NCBI GenBank assembly: GCA_013399875.1
Contig: VXAZ01001670.1
Span: 981,519 to 1,045,518, forward strand
Length of the DNA: 64,000 nucleotides
DNA from: Gymnorhina tibicen
Lineage: Eukaryota; Chordata; Aves; Passeriformes; Artamidae
Direction: 5' to 3'
The notes beneath the pieces are model-generated. The model did not search any database. It worked only from the letters and a program-made list of their open reading frames with translations, and was not told the origin of the DNA. Both the position numbers and the translations under genes were made by a program. Shown here piece after piece: positions 12,304-24,390 of the stretch (the stretch's first letter is position 1; each line of letters begins with the position of its first letter).

Positions 12304-12326
12304 TTGTTATGTGATTCCCCTAACCC

Positions 12327-12334
12327 TATAAATA
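12327..12334 (+). promoter_or_regulatory. LTR TATA box (TATAAATA)
   Basis: TATAAATA lies 63 bp before the polyadenylation signal. Transcription would be expected to start about 25-30 bp downstream, near 12357, which would mark the U3/R boundary. Confidence 0.8.
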
Positions 12335-12389
12335 TAAGTGGCTTGGTGCTGTGTTCTTTTTTCGGCTCTGGACTCCTTTGAGATCTATC

Positions 12390-12395
12390 AATAAA
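12390..12395 (+). terminator. LTR polyadenylation signal (AATAAA)
   Basis: A canonical AATAAA follows the TATA box at typical retroviral R-region spacing. Cleavage would be expected some 10-25 bases downstream, marking the R/U5 boundary. Confidence 0.8.
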
Positions 12396-12602
12396 GGCTT
12401 CGGAACTCCACCCTAAGAACCTCTCCTGCCTCTTCGTCTTCAGCGGCCTCTCCTTCGCCTTCCCTGTCTTCAACCACCTGTGGCTACTGCACTCCCCAGT
12501 GCGGTTGCCGCCGAGGACGCTCTCAGAGACTCTATCGTGGCTGCAGCCTCGGAGCCTCCTCAGACCCAGACGGGGTCTGCCGTACCGCAGGCAACCGCGA
12601 TA

Positions 12603-12608
12603 GGGAAG
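12603..12608 (+). repeat. Target-site duplication, right copy (GGGAAG)
   Basis: Exact repeat of the left copy, immediately after the LTR terminus. Identity of all six bases argues that the insertion is not very old. Confidence 0.8.
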
Positions 12609-12876
12609 GAATGGTGTACATCACTCTTCCAACAGCAGGTCTTCTTTTCTGTGCATCAAAACAGGATCCAGCTTTGAGTATTTCAATACTCCAACAGAAG
12701 CTGCAACAGCTCAATTCATAAGAATGCAGGTCCGAGGGGCAGAAATGGGAGAAGGTCAGAGCCCAGTATCACAGACAGCTTTCTACAAAAATGTGGCCTC
12801 AGTTTCAACTATTCAGGATCAGATTTCAAACCTCAGCATCACTGGTGCTGAGCACTCCTCATGCCTTGCCTGTTTG

Positions 12877-12935
12877 TAGGTCAAGTCATTCAACTGCAGA
12901 GCTGGGAAAGAAGGTTGAGTCCTCCAGATGCAACC
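12877..12935 (+). repeat. Possible MIR relic (weak)
   Basis: AGGTCAAGTCATTCAACTGCAGAGCTGGGA resembles in order and spacing the MIR segment with AGGTCACACAGC followed by GGCAGAGCTGGGATT. The match is short and diverged, so this is only a suggestion. Confidence 0.3.
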
Positions 12936-13631
12936 TTTTGGCACTGAATGCCCCGGCAGGGGATACTATGTTTTGCAGAGTACTGAAACACAGTCATGAG
13001 GAAGTATAAGCAATGAAGTGTATTTCCATGTCACAACAGACTTTATTAGCATAGTTCATAATTGTGACTCTTTAGAAGCCCCAAAAGAGCAAGAATAATT
13101 ATGTTTAACAGGCAGAGTGATAAAGAGACAAGATTAGTCAATTCTCCATCCCCCTCCCCTTCCCAATTGCTACAAAATCCTTTTTCTTTCATCTGCCATT
13201 GGGAAACAAGTACAAGGGAATGTATTCTACAGGGAAAAAATGGCCATTTCTAGTGTGCCCAGGAATCTTCTACCTGTGACAGCCTAAACTTAGTTTGCTT
13301 GAGTGGGACCTTATACACACTTGTGAGTGGCAGCACAAAACAAAGACAAAATCTGGAACCCCACTAGAAGACAGTCTAAAAGAAAAGGCAAGATGCAACT
13401 AAGCAGGGGGATAGGGAAGTATTACAATATATTCCAGAACTGCACACTGTGAAAAGAACCCATCATTTAGATACAAGTTTGCAGTTTCCACCATGTTTAG
13501 TACAAACATAGAAGACAAAGCTTTTAGTGCCTTATCATAAAGCATCCCTTCCTAACCTGCCCCACGGATCTGAAGCACACAGCAAGCAACACTGAGCCCT
13601 TGTGGTGCAAAACTGGTCAGAGGATGATCGG

Positions 13632-13684
13632 AGAGACTGGAGCACAAAGACTCCACAAATACTGCAGAGACTGGAGCACAAAGA
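13632..13684 (+). repeat. 19-bp perfect direct repeats, 34 bp apart
   Basis: AGAGACTGGAGCACAAAGA occurs at 13632-13650 and again at 13666-13684 without mismatch, separated by 15 bp. It is probably a recent local duplication. Confidence 0.85.
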
Positions 13685-15259
13685 ATTTCTTCTGTTGTGG
13701 TAGGACAGGACAGGCTTGCAATGGGGACTTGAAAAAAGTACCATTCTGTGGGGGCTTATGGACAGAGGAAGCTCCTCTTTGCAGAATCCAATTCAATCCT
13801 TATAAAGATAGTGACCCTCACAAAAGCTTCTCCTGTTGGGTACAGTGGCCTATCTTGGATATTACTGACTTACAAAAACATGCAGGAGACTCAGCAAAGG
13901 GAGTATGTCTTGGTAAGAAAAGAATTTCTAACACAGACAAGTCAGGGTCCCGGGTACACGAATACACTGGGCTGGGGACTGCCCCCTCCCTCCCTGCTCT
14001 CTCCCTAGTCTGCGTAGCTTCCTCTCTGGAGCCAGTGGGACATGCCCTGGCTGACAAGGACCCTGCCCAGTCAGTCTAATGGCTTGCAGTCCCCAGCAAG
14101 CTGTCAGCCCCCATGGTGATTGACACAGCAAAAGATCTTTAGATGCCGAAGTAGTGGTACCATCCACTACAAATCAAGACCTGCTGTCCCAACAAACATG
14201 AAATGATGCAGCTGTTCCAGCTAGCAGCTTTAAAATACCCTTCTAATATGCACTGTTTACATTCTTTACAGCCCAGGGACAGCTGAACCATTTTACCCTT
14301 CTCCTTCTGTCCTTTAACTCCTCCAAATCTTACAAGAACATTTGTTTTCAAGCTGATTTGTCAATTAACTTCATCCTCTCCCACAACCATCAGCAGCTGC
14401 AGATTCAGATCAGGTCCAGAACTATCACCACAACACAAGGACAAGCACTTCTCTCCATTTAAACTGCATTTTACATAACCAGGATATTAGAGCAGCCAAA
14501 GGCTCTGGAGTTTAATTCAAACTTAGACTCTCAGGTGTGATTCTGTTTTGCTGCAGGTATTTTAATTTCGATTAGAAAGAAGAACAGAATCTTACATGGT
14601 TTCATATGCATTTGTTTTGATTTCTATACTTGGCAAAAGAGCTATATTAATAGCACAGCAGGGGTTGCACTGAAACCAAAGACCTGGAAAATAAAATATT
14701 CTCAGTATTCATTATTTCAGCACTTGCAAATTCCAACAAGATGAGACTTCTATATGCTTATCATGAAAGAGAAAAAATAGGCATGGATTAAAATAGATTT
14801 TAAAAACCCACCATTTATTTACAGTACATAAAGCAAATATATTTGCAAATTGTAAAAAGCATTATCCTTGGAGTCTTCAGAGATTCTGATGTATTGGAAC
14901 AAAAAGTAGGCATACTCAAGTTAAATGCTCAAAGAAAAACTGGGCAAGACACTTTCAATCTGATATGCCACTGCTGAAGACAGACCAACCTGTCACTGAG
15001 AGCAGAGCTCTGAAGGCCTGAGTCACGAATACAAATCTCAGACATCTGAGTTTTCACAAGATGTCTGTCAAGTCTCATCTTAAATCTGGCATGAACCTGA
15101 GGTACAGACATGGTTAAATCACTTGATCATGTTTTTCTTAAAATTAAGGCTCTGATACTGAGCCATTTAAAAGCGTTGTGAGATAAATTGCCCATAGCAT
15201 TGCAAAGCAATAATATTGCCACTTATTTTTGCCTAGTATTAAACAAAAACTCTTCAGAA

Positions 15260-15274
15260 AACACACACACACAC
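15260..15274 (+). repeat. Short (AC)n microsatellite
   Basis: About seven and a half AC units. Confidence 0.8.
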
Positions 15275-16987
15275 TTGTTGAGGTCTTAATTCCAGAAAGA
15301 AGAGCAAGTGTCACAAATAGCCAGAACAATTAGTCTTCAGTACCCCTCTCCTGTTCCAGTCTTTATTCTGATTAAATGAGCCTCACCTAAGTTAATGAAA
15401 AAAAAAAAATTGAGTCCTTTAAACTATTCAAGAAAGCATCAAAGAAATATGGAGGAAAAAGAGTTCCTCAAAAAAAAAAAAGGAAAGACACAAATGCCTA
15501 ATAGTAAAGGGCTTCTCACATTCAGCATGATGAGCCCCTGCTGACCTTATAGACACAAATTTGGGGTGGAGGGTATGTAGGCCTTCACAGATGATGTCCT
15601 ACACCACCATGCAGAGCTAAGCACTCTCTACAGATGCATGTGTGGTGGAATGGGCCAAATCTGCTCAGGGCACTGCCCCATGGCTGACCCTTCACTTTGC
15701 TCCTGTAGCTGCAGCAAACATGCCCACAGCCTTTGCAAGTCACCTAGTACAAGAGGAAAAGGGTCTTAATGGCCCTTCTGGGAGCTGGAATTTCTCAGCA
15801 GCTCTAGGAAAGGTGTCAGGAGAGTAAAAGGTCCTCAAATAGTCCCCCATGTGTGCTGAAGGGCTGGGCAGGAATCCTACCCCCACAGTCAGTCTGCACT
15901 CCACTTGTTACTAACAACCAGTGCCCAAGCACCAAAGACAAAAGTTTTGGTAAATGCTTAAGTCATTCAGAACTGATCTGACACCCCCCAGCTTGTTTCA
16001 CACAAGTTCTAATTTCATAGAGAACCTGCTATTTAAATGTCAAATGTGGCAGTAAATCTAGGACTGTGGGCAGAAGCATGTGTTTAGTCTGCCACAGGGA
16101 ATGGTACAACCTCTAGTGATGCCTTGTAGCTACTGTAAGTTTAGTTCCTATTTGAACCAAACACAGGAATAACAATGGCTAATCCTGCTACACAACCATA
16201 AATAAGTAAATATGAAGCCCAGTAACACGCACAGTTTTTCATAAGATTATGCTATCAGCTGGCTGAGAAATCAAGGTCTTAGACTTCTCTATCAGACAAC
16301 TGGTTAGTGATACAGGGCTGTTTGACTTGTAGCACAAGATTAACACTTTGCCCTGATGATACAGAAAACTAAAGGGGAAGAAATACACTGCAAGCATCTC
16401 CTTATATAAGGTTTCTCTTCAGAAATATTCTGCTGAGGGTTGATAAAATAAGTATTTTGGGGGAAAATGTTTAAAATTAATGAAGACCAGCTCAAACTGA
16501 ACATCTAATCAACAACAATGAAAACTGGTCTTTTACAATGGCTCCCCTTCCACCTTTTGGTAAAACACAGCTCTGCATTGTAGAGGCTTTTTCATTTAAC
16601 AGTTAAAGATTCCACCATGAGAAGAAAACCATTTTTTGACTTTTCAACTGTTTCTACACAAAAACATACCCAGTTCTCCAACAGCAGCATAAATTCTGTG
16701 TATTTCTGATGAGCTGTTTACAAACCAAGGTTTATTTGCCAAAAAAGATTAATCAATAATTTCAAATTAACATATGTCAATAACATTACAAATAATTTGC
16801 CAGCAGAAAAATGAAGAGGGAAAATGTAATGAACAAAGCATTCAGTTTCCCCATTTCCTCTGCTCCACATGGAGTCGTGTGGTTTGAAACTAATGGAGAG
16901 ATCTCAAAGATCAAGGGGGAATGGTTACCTGATGGGGTCTGTGAACCAGACCCTTCTCCCCTAGTCCCTGCCTTTCAGAGAGATTGC

Positions 16988-17126
16988 AGCTTTTGCCATG
17001 GACAAATCATTTCAGCTGCTGATTCAGTCTCTCTTTTCGTAAAATAGGCCTAATAGTACTCACTTATCTACTTCACTAGGAGGCTTCAAGGATTAAAATT
17101 GATGTGTCCCCGCTAAAGTAATGTGC
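16988..17126 (-). mobile_element. MIR SINE relic, antisense
   Basis: Read on the plus strand, the order of landmarks follows the reverse complement of MIR: CAAATCATTTCAG (for CAAGTCACTTAAC), TTCAGTCTC, TTTCGTAAAATAGG (for TCTGTAAAATGGG), CCTAATAGTACTCACTTATC (for AATAATAGTACCTACCTCA), GAGGCTTCAAGGATTAAA (for GTTGTGAGGATTAAA) and TAAAGTAATGTGCT. It is the best-preserved MIR in the window. MIR copies this recognisable in birds are often retained because part of the sequence became regulatory. Confidence 0.72.
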
Positions 17127-20100
17127 TATAATTACCTTGTTAATGTGCCCTCTCTTGGATAGAATGAAAATTGCTTCGCTGCGTGTCACAGTCCCACACC
17201 ACCAGCGACTTGGGCCCTGGGCAAGCTCAGGCAATTGGATGATGTTCCCTCAAGCTGATTTTTCTTGTGCAGCTGAAGGGAGAGGAAAATGGCAGCCGTG
17301 CAGCCACGGGCTGCAGCAAGTACACTGTACTTGAGGAAGCGGACTCAAAGTCACTATGCAGAAGAGTGCTCCTTTACAGATCAGTGGGAGGCAAGGACTA
17401 CAGTTGCTGCCTACATTTCAGTGACAAAAAAACCCCCCGAAACCTGTTGACATCTTCCTTTACAGTGAACTAGATCCTTTCCTGATGAAAGCAGTGAAGC
17501 AGTCGTTCCCTCTTTTAAACCTATACGCAGCATGCAAGTCCCCACCTGTGCTCCAACCACTCTTCCCCTGCTGTATGATTATTCCCAGCTAAGTGTCCCT
17601 TTTTCTTCAGCTGTTCTAACTTCTAAAAATGACAATAATGCTAAGAAATTATGCAACACTGAAGGAGAAGGTCTCAAATTTTATTTATTTCAGAGAAAAC
17701 TAGTCAGAAGTATCTTTATTACAGATGCACTCTGGCAATTGCAAGTCTGTCTCTACTATCCAGAGACGTGCATAGCTCCATCCATTCCTACAGGCAGAAG
17801 CCAGTGAGGCTTCATTACCTCACTGCCAGCCAATCCAGCCGTCTCATGCCTCAACACTCTCCTCTCACCCAGTGCACACCCACTGCCGGAGCCACTGATT
17901 GCCGTGGGGGAGTCCAGAAAATTAGATACGGATAGCAGCTGGCATTTGTGGGAATGCAAATAAAAACAGCACAACTTAATAACAAGCAGGCAAGAGCCTG
18001 ACATGAGTATCTTCTGCCTCCAAAATTTAAAGAAACACAAAGGAGAGCAACATTTACACACTGAATAGCATAAAGTTATGTCCAGATAAATGGGTTTTCC
18101 TGATTTTACAGCCCAGTTAAAGTAATCAGGACTAAGTTGACCCTCCTGTCTCAGGAGAAGCATTCCAGGGGAGCAATTCCAAACAGCAACACAGACAACT
18201 GTGTTTCAGACAGGTCAAGGCCTCCTAATTCACTACACAAGTGGGTACAAAGCCAAGATTGCAAGAAACAAACCCCACTCCTTTGCTCCTGGAAAACTGA
18301 AACATCCAGCCTCGTAGAGGAGAATCCTTCGTAATCAACCCTGTTTCAGAGATAGCCAAGTATTATCACTGCATGAGTCTTAGAGGGTCTGCATTTCTTA
18401 TAGATGTTATTTTACCCAAAGGATTTTCTGCCAAAGTTACAGTGAATATTTCTATTGTAGTCCTTCAAAAAATAAAGAAGCCATTATAAAACTTCATAAA
18501 GTATTCAACACACAGCGATCCCTGAGCAATGATGACTCCTCACATTTGCAGAGTGCATGTATTGTTTAAAGCAGTGCAGAAATGTAAGGCTGGTTTTCCT
18601 GCTGTTTTTAAAGGTAGTCAGAAAATGCAAGCAATACCAATGAGGTGAAAGATGTACGATTTTTTAGAATCACAGCTGTGCTGGGAACCAGTGGGACCCC
18701 AAGACTGAACTCTGCAAAGAACAACTTTTTGCTGAAACAAGCTCTGAAATGGCCAGAGGAAAGCTCAGCTGACAGGACTGCTATGACCTCTGTCTATCAC
18801 AAAAGCTGGTTTTTAACAAAGCCATCACATGGCACTGAGTTGCAAACTCAGTGCAGCATCCAGGTGCTCACATGGTCATCTCAGCTTGCTTCTGCCTCAG
18901 TAGAAGCTGTTCTGATGAGCAGCCCATGCTGCAGGAGAGAATAAGATTTCCAAGTAGTTTCACACAGGATTATTAATCACTCTGAAGATTTTACTCATAA
19001 TCCACACTGTCTGTGTTGTGACATATGGCTGATTTGCTGCCTCTGTGAGTAAATCTGGTACATTACAACATTCCCGTGTGCCAAGTGTTTAGCAAACACA
19101 CATGTTGGCAGCCAGAGTATTCCTGGAAAGGACATGTGTCTTGAAACGAAGCTGTGCCAACTGCTGCTCCATGTCATAACAGAGAAAGTGCCCTAATATC
19201 TGAGTTCAGCAGTGCTGGCACAAAGAATGACTGTCATCCAAAAAGCAGAGCTGGAAAAGTGCCATGAAAAACACAGTCAAATTAACAAATATGTGGGTTT
19301 GAGTACATCTGCTTCAGAAGTATCTTCTGCTCTTCTCTTAATCAATGGAAATAAGAGATTTCCAACAACAGATACCTTGGAAACATTTGGCCAGAGGTCA
19401 AAGGGATAACAAAGCAAAGTGTAACAAGGCAAAGAATGTCAAGTAATTTGTATAAAAGTATTGAATTGCTACCTAAAAGCCATGAATACAGGTATCAAAG
19501 CTTCACATAGATCAGTGACCACTATGGCACGTGCACCTCTATTGTATATAGCTACCTAAATACTAATACATGCTCAAGAAGCTGATGTGCAAGAGAACTT
19601 AGAAAAACAAAAGGTGGTAAGAAGAGAGAAAACATTTATAAAATCCAGAAAAATTAATAACCGGATATTTGGACTGCAGAGTACAGTCAGATCTTAACAT
19701 GATGCATATTGTAGAAACAAAATAATCCCAAATAAATCCAAATCTCAGAATTTGTGCATCTGATTTTTCTGGACTCTTTTGGTTCAAGAATCTATTTCTG
19801 GGATAATCAGTTCTTATCCTCCCTTGCAAAAGTTGATTCCCGGTATTTTCTGAGTATTGCGAGAAAAGTGTATATTAACAAAATTACAGCTGCTAAAGAG
19901 TTCACCATTTAAATTTGTGTGCATTTCACCAATACTACACACTGCGAGCATTTGGGAAATGTTTGGAAATAACACCCACAGGCTTGAAAAGGACAGTTCT
20001 CTGACACTGCTTACAAAAAAAGGAGCTCTCCCTAATAATCAGCAGCACAGGGATTGCGGACATGTGACTGTTTGCAGTTCTACTCCATCAGAAACAACAA

Positions 20101-22114
20101 TGAAACACAAGCATCAGCTAAGACTTCGCAGTTTTATAGCACCAACCACTGATATTATTAAAGAAATGAAAAGAGAAAGAATAAGCTGTTATGTTGGAGT
20201 TTCCTGCATGAGGCAAAGTGGGACAGAAGTTATGTGGAGATTGTGGATAATTTTTTTGTTGAAGGGTAGAAGATAGTTTCTCTCTTTACCTAAATTATGT
20301 TATTCTCTCTAGACATTTGCAGCAAGTTGTATTAAGTAGCTGATAACAAGTTAAACACTGTGAAAAACATCTATGTGCAATTTCTGCCTGCCATTACCAA
20401 GTGACTGACAGGCACTGTTTCCTGCATTTCAGCACACATAGCTGCTGCTGAGTTGTAATTGGGGCATTCATTTTGAAAAGCTGAGTGATAACATTATCAA
20501 GTAGAAAATACTCCAAAAACAATGAGAGAAGGGGAGCTGAAAGGATGGTAAACAGTGCTTATCTAAACCATCTTCATCTCAGGTAGAACGTAATTTTCTG
20601 AACCTTCTCCCTCCACAAAGGGCTATCGTGATGCTTGTCCTTTCCGGCTGCCACAGGCAGCAAACATCCATCTGTACTGCCCATTTCCAAACCTGTTGTA
20701 CTCTCTGAGATTCTCTTTTAATTACAACCACTAAAAGTTTTCATCAGAACTTTTAACCCAGCCTAGATATTTGTTCAGAACTCAGAAATCTGTACTGCCT
20801 AAGTTTGCACAGTTTGCCAGAAGCCAGTACCTGATGCATGTGGCATACTAATGCAGTTAAAACTGCAAGTCAGATTGAAACATTCATCCAAAATCCACTA
20901 GAATTACATTTTTCTAACAAAAAGAAGAAATTGCCTGATGGCTGAATTCACCACTAATACAAAAACCTCCTGCTGGCATCATCTTCACCCACTGCATTGT
21001 AGGATATTGCCTATTTTACCACCTGAATTGCACCCTGCCCCTCCTCCTTAAATAAAGGCCAGTAAATCTTACCAGAAAAATGCAGGTATTAATCATTTGT
21101 GCTTTCCCATCCTTTCCACTATATATGCAAGTTGACTTCTTCTGACATTTTGATTGCCAGAGAAAGATCCATAGTTTCAAATATTCGTCTAGACCTAAAA
21201 GAACACTTAGAGCATTTGAATTTTTATTAAAAAAGAAGCCACCTTTAGAGGAGTAGAAAAGGAATAAGCTACCTAATCTCACATGACAGATTATAGGGCT
21301 GAAAGTGAACTCATTTTTTCTCTGAGGGTGCCTGCCTTTCAACACATTCCAACTGGAATATTGCACATACTTTAAAATATTTATTAATCTAGTTTCATAC
21401 AATTTACACCACCTATGGGCTACTGAAAGCCAGTAAAAGTACTCATACACGAAGCAAAAGGATACTGAGATACTTGTCCAAAATTTTAAGCTGAAATTAG
21501 CCAAAAAAAGGCAAATCTTTCTGTCCCAGAATGTGCCTTAATGACTGCCCTTACACACAGATGGTCGTACACAGGAAGGATTAAATAATAATATCATGTT
21601 TCCTGTATTAATAATCTTTCACTGCAATGGAAATTCATTGCACCTACATCTGTAGGTGGAGGCAAGTTATAAATAATTAATATGATTACATGCAATACAT
21701 ATCAAGCCTGCAACAGATTATGTATGCCAGTCTCATACTGCATCTGCTGGGATAGTGTAATGTGATTTAGCAGATAAAACACACTTATTATTTAAAAGGG
21801 TTATCAAATTTTGAAGCTACATTAAATTATACACTGAGTCATTGTGTTTGTGGGGCTGTATGCACTCCTACAGCTTCTGTGTACAAATCAATCGTGTTGC
21901 CTGTTAATCCCCTACACGTGCATAACCCGGAGCACTGGACTGCAAGGAGTCAAAGCCCAATACAGCACAAAAATAAATGGGTTTTAACATGCACTCTGAG
22001 CTTGGCTCTAAAGGCAGGATAGACAAACTATGGACATTTTCTAGGAAGGAATACACAATTCAGGATTGTATTTACCCCAAATCTGTATTGCTTGATTGCA
22101 AACTGAAATAGCAT
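17127..22114. other. Unique noncoding DNA
   Basis: No repeat family or exon is recognised. A CACGTG E-box occurs at 19528-19533. The 162-codon minus frame at 21016-21504 has no recognisable domain. The segment 21590-21930 is AT-rich with several homeodomain-like words and is noted separately. Confidence 0.5.
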
Positions 22115-22185
22115 CTCAGTGTGCGTGTGCACACGTGCATGAGCGTGATCGGAGACGCACCCATTTCTGCCGCACACGTGCAACA
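22115..22185. repeat. Short CA/TG/CpG-rich alternating tract
   Basis: The same vocabulary as the tract at 4.5 kb appears (GTGCGTGTGCACACGTGCATG and similar words broken by point changes), with CACGTG at 22132-22137 and 22175-22180. It is probably a decayed CA repeat with CpG enrichment. Confidence 0.6.
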
Positions 22186-22733
22186 TCCCCTCAGGTACAC
22201 CAGGTGCTTGGTCTTCACCCAGCTTTGTGGCTGCCTCTCCATTGTGGAAGCAATACATCAGCGATCACTCAGGAGAGAGCAAGTGCTTCAGACAAAAAAG
22301 GAGGAAACAAAAGTGCCCCCTCTCCTTGTGTCACCCATTTTTGGCATTTCTGATCCATCTCACTTAATAAAGCCAGGTGAAGGCTTCTCACACACAGCTC
22401 TGCCCATGCTCTGCAGTCATAACCTCCATGCCAGTGCTACTCTAACACAAGCTCTGTAAAGTCTGACAGGTTTTCTAATATGTGCCACCTGGGACCCAGC
22501 AACCTCTTTTCATTTTTCCCATCACAAACAAGAGTCTGGGTACTCCGGTCTTCTGATAATAAAACATCTAGATCTTTGTGATACTTCATCTTTTATGCAT
22601 CTGGTTGAATAAATTAATATCAATCTAGTCCATTCACATTGTCAGTACAAGAGAACATGAAGGTTTTCACCCTGAAGAAGTGTTAAAAATCTTTCATGCA
22701 GGACAAAGGTCCTATGTACAGCCACTGCAGTAT

Positions 22734-22750
22734 ACACACACACACACACA
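22734..22750 (+). repeat. (AC)8 microsatellite
   Basis: A 17-bp uninterrupted AC run, potentially polymorphic. Confidence 0.85.
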
Positions 22751-24129
22751 TCTCTACCATAAGCCCATTAACTCATAGAACAGTTTCCTTCAGAGTATGT
22801 TTGTATATGGTCCCTCAACATAAGAAGGCATCAGCAGAAACAGAAAGGATTCTTAGAAGCACGGGATGGCAGGAAAGGGTGGGAGTGGGGAATAAAATTA
22901 TGAGACAGAAGAGATGACTTCTATGCAAAAAATCCCTGATTTATCCAAAATAAAGGCTAAGATAGAAGCACAAGAAAAAATGAAGCATCATATAGCATCT
23001 GTCACACCTTCACATAGCAGGAACAAGAAAACTGGGATGTTTTTACATGATCCACAGGATGTTCCATACCTGTGGAACTCACTACCACAGAGTAACACTG
23101 AAGCCCAGAGGCCCAGCAGCACATAAAATAAAGTCAGGCACTTAGGCAGATAACAGAAACTGCTGCAGTCACAGCATGTACTTATTACATTGTGTTTACA
23201 CATTTCTAGAAAATATGCATTAACCCTCTAAAACACGTGCAGAAGTACTAAGTAAGAAAAGACAACTGTCAATGGAGTTGACTGTCAAAGGTGACTGGAG
23301 TAAGAACGACCATCTTCAGCTGCCCTTTTACATGTCAACTGCAGCAGCATTGCTAATATACTAATTTTGATAGCAGTCTGAGAAGTGTCACATCTGATGG
23401 TCTTCACACCAAATTGAAATCCGACATTTTTCCTTCATGAACATCATTACCTTTGCTACTGGCATTTATTCTGTATTCCTCCATATGACAAATGAGAATA
23501 TCAGGTCACAGCAGGGCACCTGGTTTGGCTCCCTGTTACTTCCAGGCTCACATAGAAGGCTCTCCTAGCTAATTACTATGCAAAGTGAGAACACAGACAG
23601 ATAACGACAAGTAGCACAGAAGTTAATATATTTGGCTTTTTTGCTGCACTGGGAGGGTCTGAACTATCAATAACCTTTTCTGCACTTGAGCTCAGCTCCA
23701 CCATTCCCCATTCCAGATCCCTCTCCTTTTCTTCGCAAGAGCCTTGCCCTTATCTTTACAGCTTTTCTTACAACATCAATACTTACTTAGAAGGAAAACA
23801 TGAACTAAAGTTACCTAGTAATTTCCCAATTTATTATCTTATCCTTAAAAAACCCCATAATCTCATAGGAATTATGGGCCAGAATCTCCAGATTCTGTTA
23901 TCCACACACATTGATCAGGAAGGGCTGCTCTTGCCAATGCGGGCAGGACCTGGAGAGCAGAGAGGATGATACACCATTCCTTTTCCTAGATCTGCGACTA
24001 ATCACTCCACCTCCCCTTAAAAACATTTATGCATGTGTAGAAAAATGAACTTGATACATCACCCAGCAGAGATCAGCACAGAGAAACAGCAACTCCACTC
24101 AAAGGCACTGACTCATCAGTGCCCTACAT
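22751..24129. other. Unique noncoding DNA
   Basis: No gene is recognised. A 6-residue WNSLPQ string in the frame at 22914-23126 recalls the C-terminal region of non-LTR reverse transcriptases, but the flanks do not support a CR1 copy. Confidence 0.5.
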
Positions 24130-24390
24130 AGTCAAATACAGGTTGAATTTGAATTTAGTGAATTTTAGAATTGGTTAGGGACTTTTGGGGGAAAGACAGT
24201 TTGGGGGAGTGGGGGTTGAGGTTGGATTGGTTTCAGAGTTTTGGATTGTTGGGTTTTTCTGTTTGTTTTGGGGGATTTATGGGGTGAGTTGTTGGTTGGT
24301 TTGGTTTGTTGGTTTTGTTATTATTGGGGTTTTTTGTTGATTTTGGTGGCAGTGGTAGCTTGTGGGGTTTTGGCTTTTTTTTTTAGGTTT
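24130..24390 (+). repeat. G/T-rich strand-asymmetric low-complexity tract
   Basis: About 260 bases of the plus strand are dominated by G and T, with words such as TTGGTTGGTTTGG and long T runs. Three G5 runs at 24187-24191, 24203-24207 and 24211-24215, followed by GG pairs, give a plausible G-quadruplex. A second cluster is at 24270-24274 and 24281-24284. It ends in a T10 run near 24375. The complementary strand is A/C-rich. Confidence 0.75.

Larger units (their letters stand above)
11991..12602 (+). mobile_element. Solo LTR of an endogenous retrovirus (612 bp)
   Basis: The element starts with TGTGGCGGT and ends with AACCGCGATA, which form an imperfect terminal inverted repeat. The end is TA instead of the usual CA, a single C-to-T change. 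It is flanked by identical 6-bp duplications (GGGAAG). Internally it has the order expected of an LTR on the plus strand: C-rich U3 with three CCAAT or inverted CCAAT boxes, a TATA box at 12327, a polyadenylation signal at 12390, then a pyrimidine-rich U5. There is no adjacent primer-binding site, polypurine tract, gag or pol, so this is the product of LTR-LTR recombination. The overlapping open frames (12044-12235 and 12480-12677 plus, 11848-12183 and 12532-12714 minus) are chance or low-complexity. The family name cannot be assigned without a library search. Confidence 0.88.
12609..16987. other. Unique noncoding DNA with short simple repeats
   Basis: It holds a 19-bp direct repeat pair near 13.6 kb, an (AC)7 run at 15260-15274 and two A12 runs at 15398-15409 and 15470-15481. 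The 159-codon frame at 13600-14079 has no domain I recognise and overlaps the direct repeat. A weak MIR-like match lies at 12877-12935. Confidence 0.55.

Noticed and set aside
22914..23126. WNSLPQ peptide resembling a LINE reverse-transcriptase C-terminus
   Set aside because: Six residues only; flanking residues and DNA do not match CR1.
23480..23515. MIR-like string CCATATGACAAATGAGAATATCAGGTCACAG
   Set aside because: Too short and requires a large internal deletion; not called.
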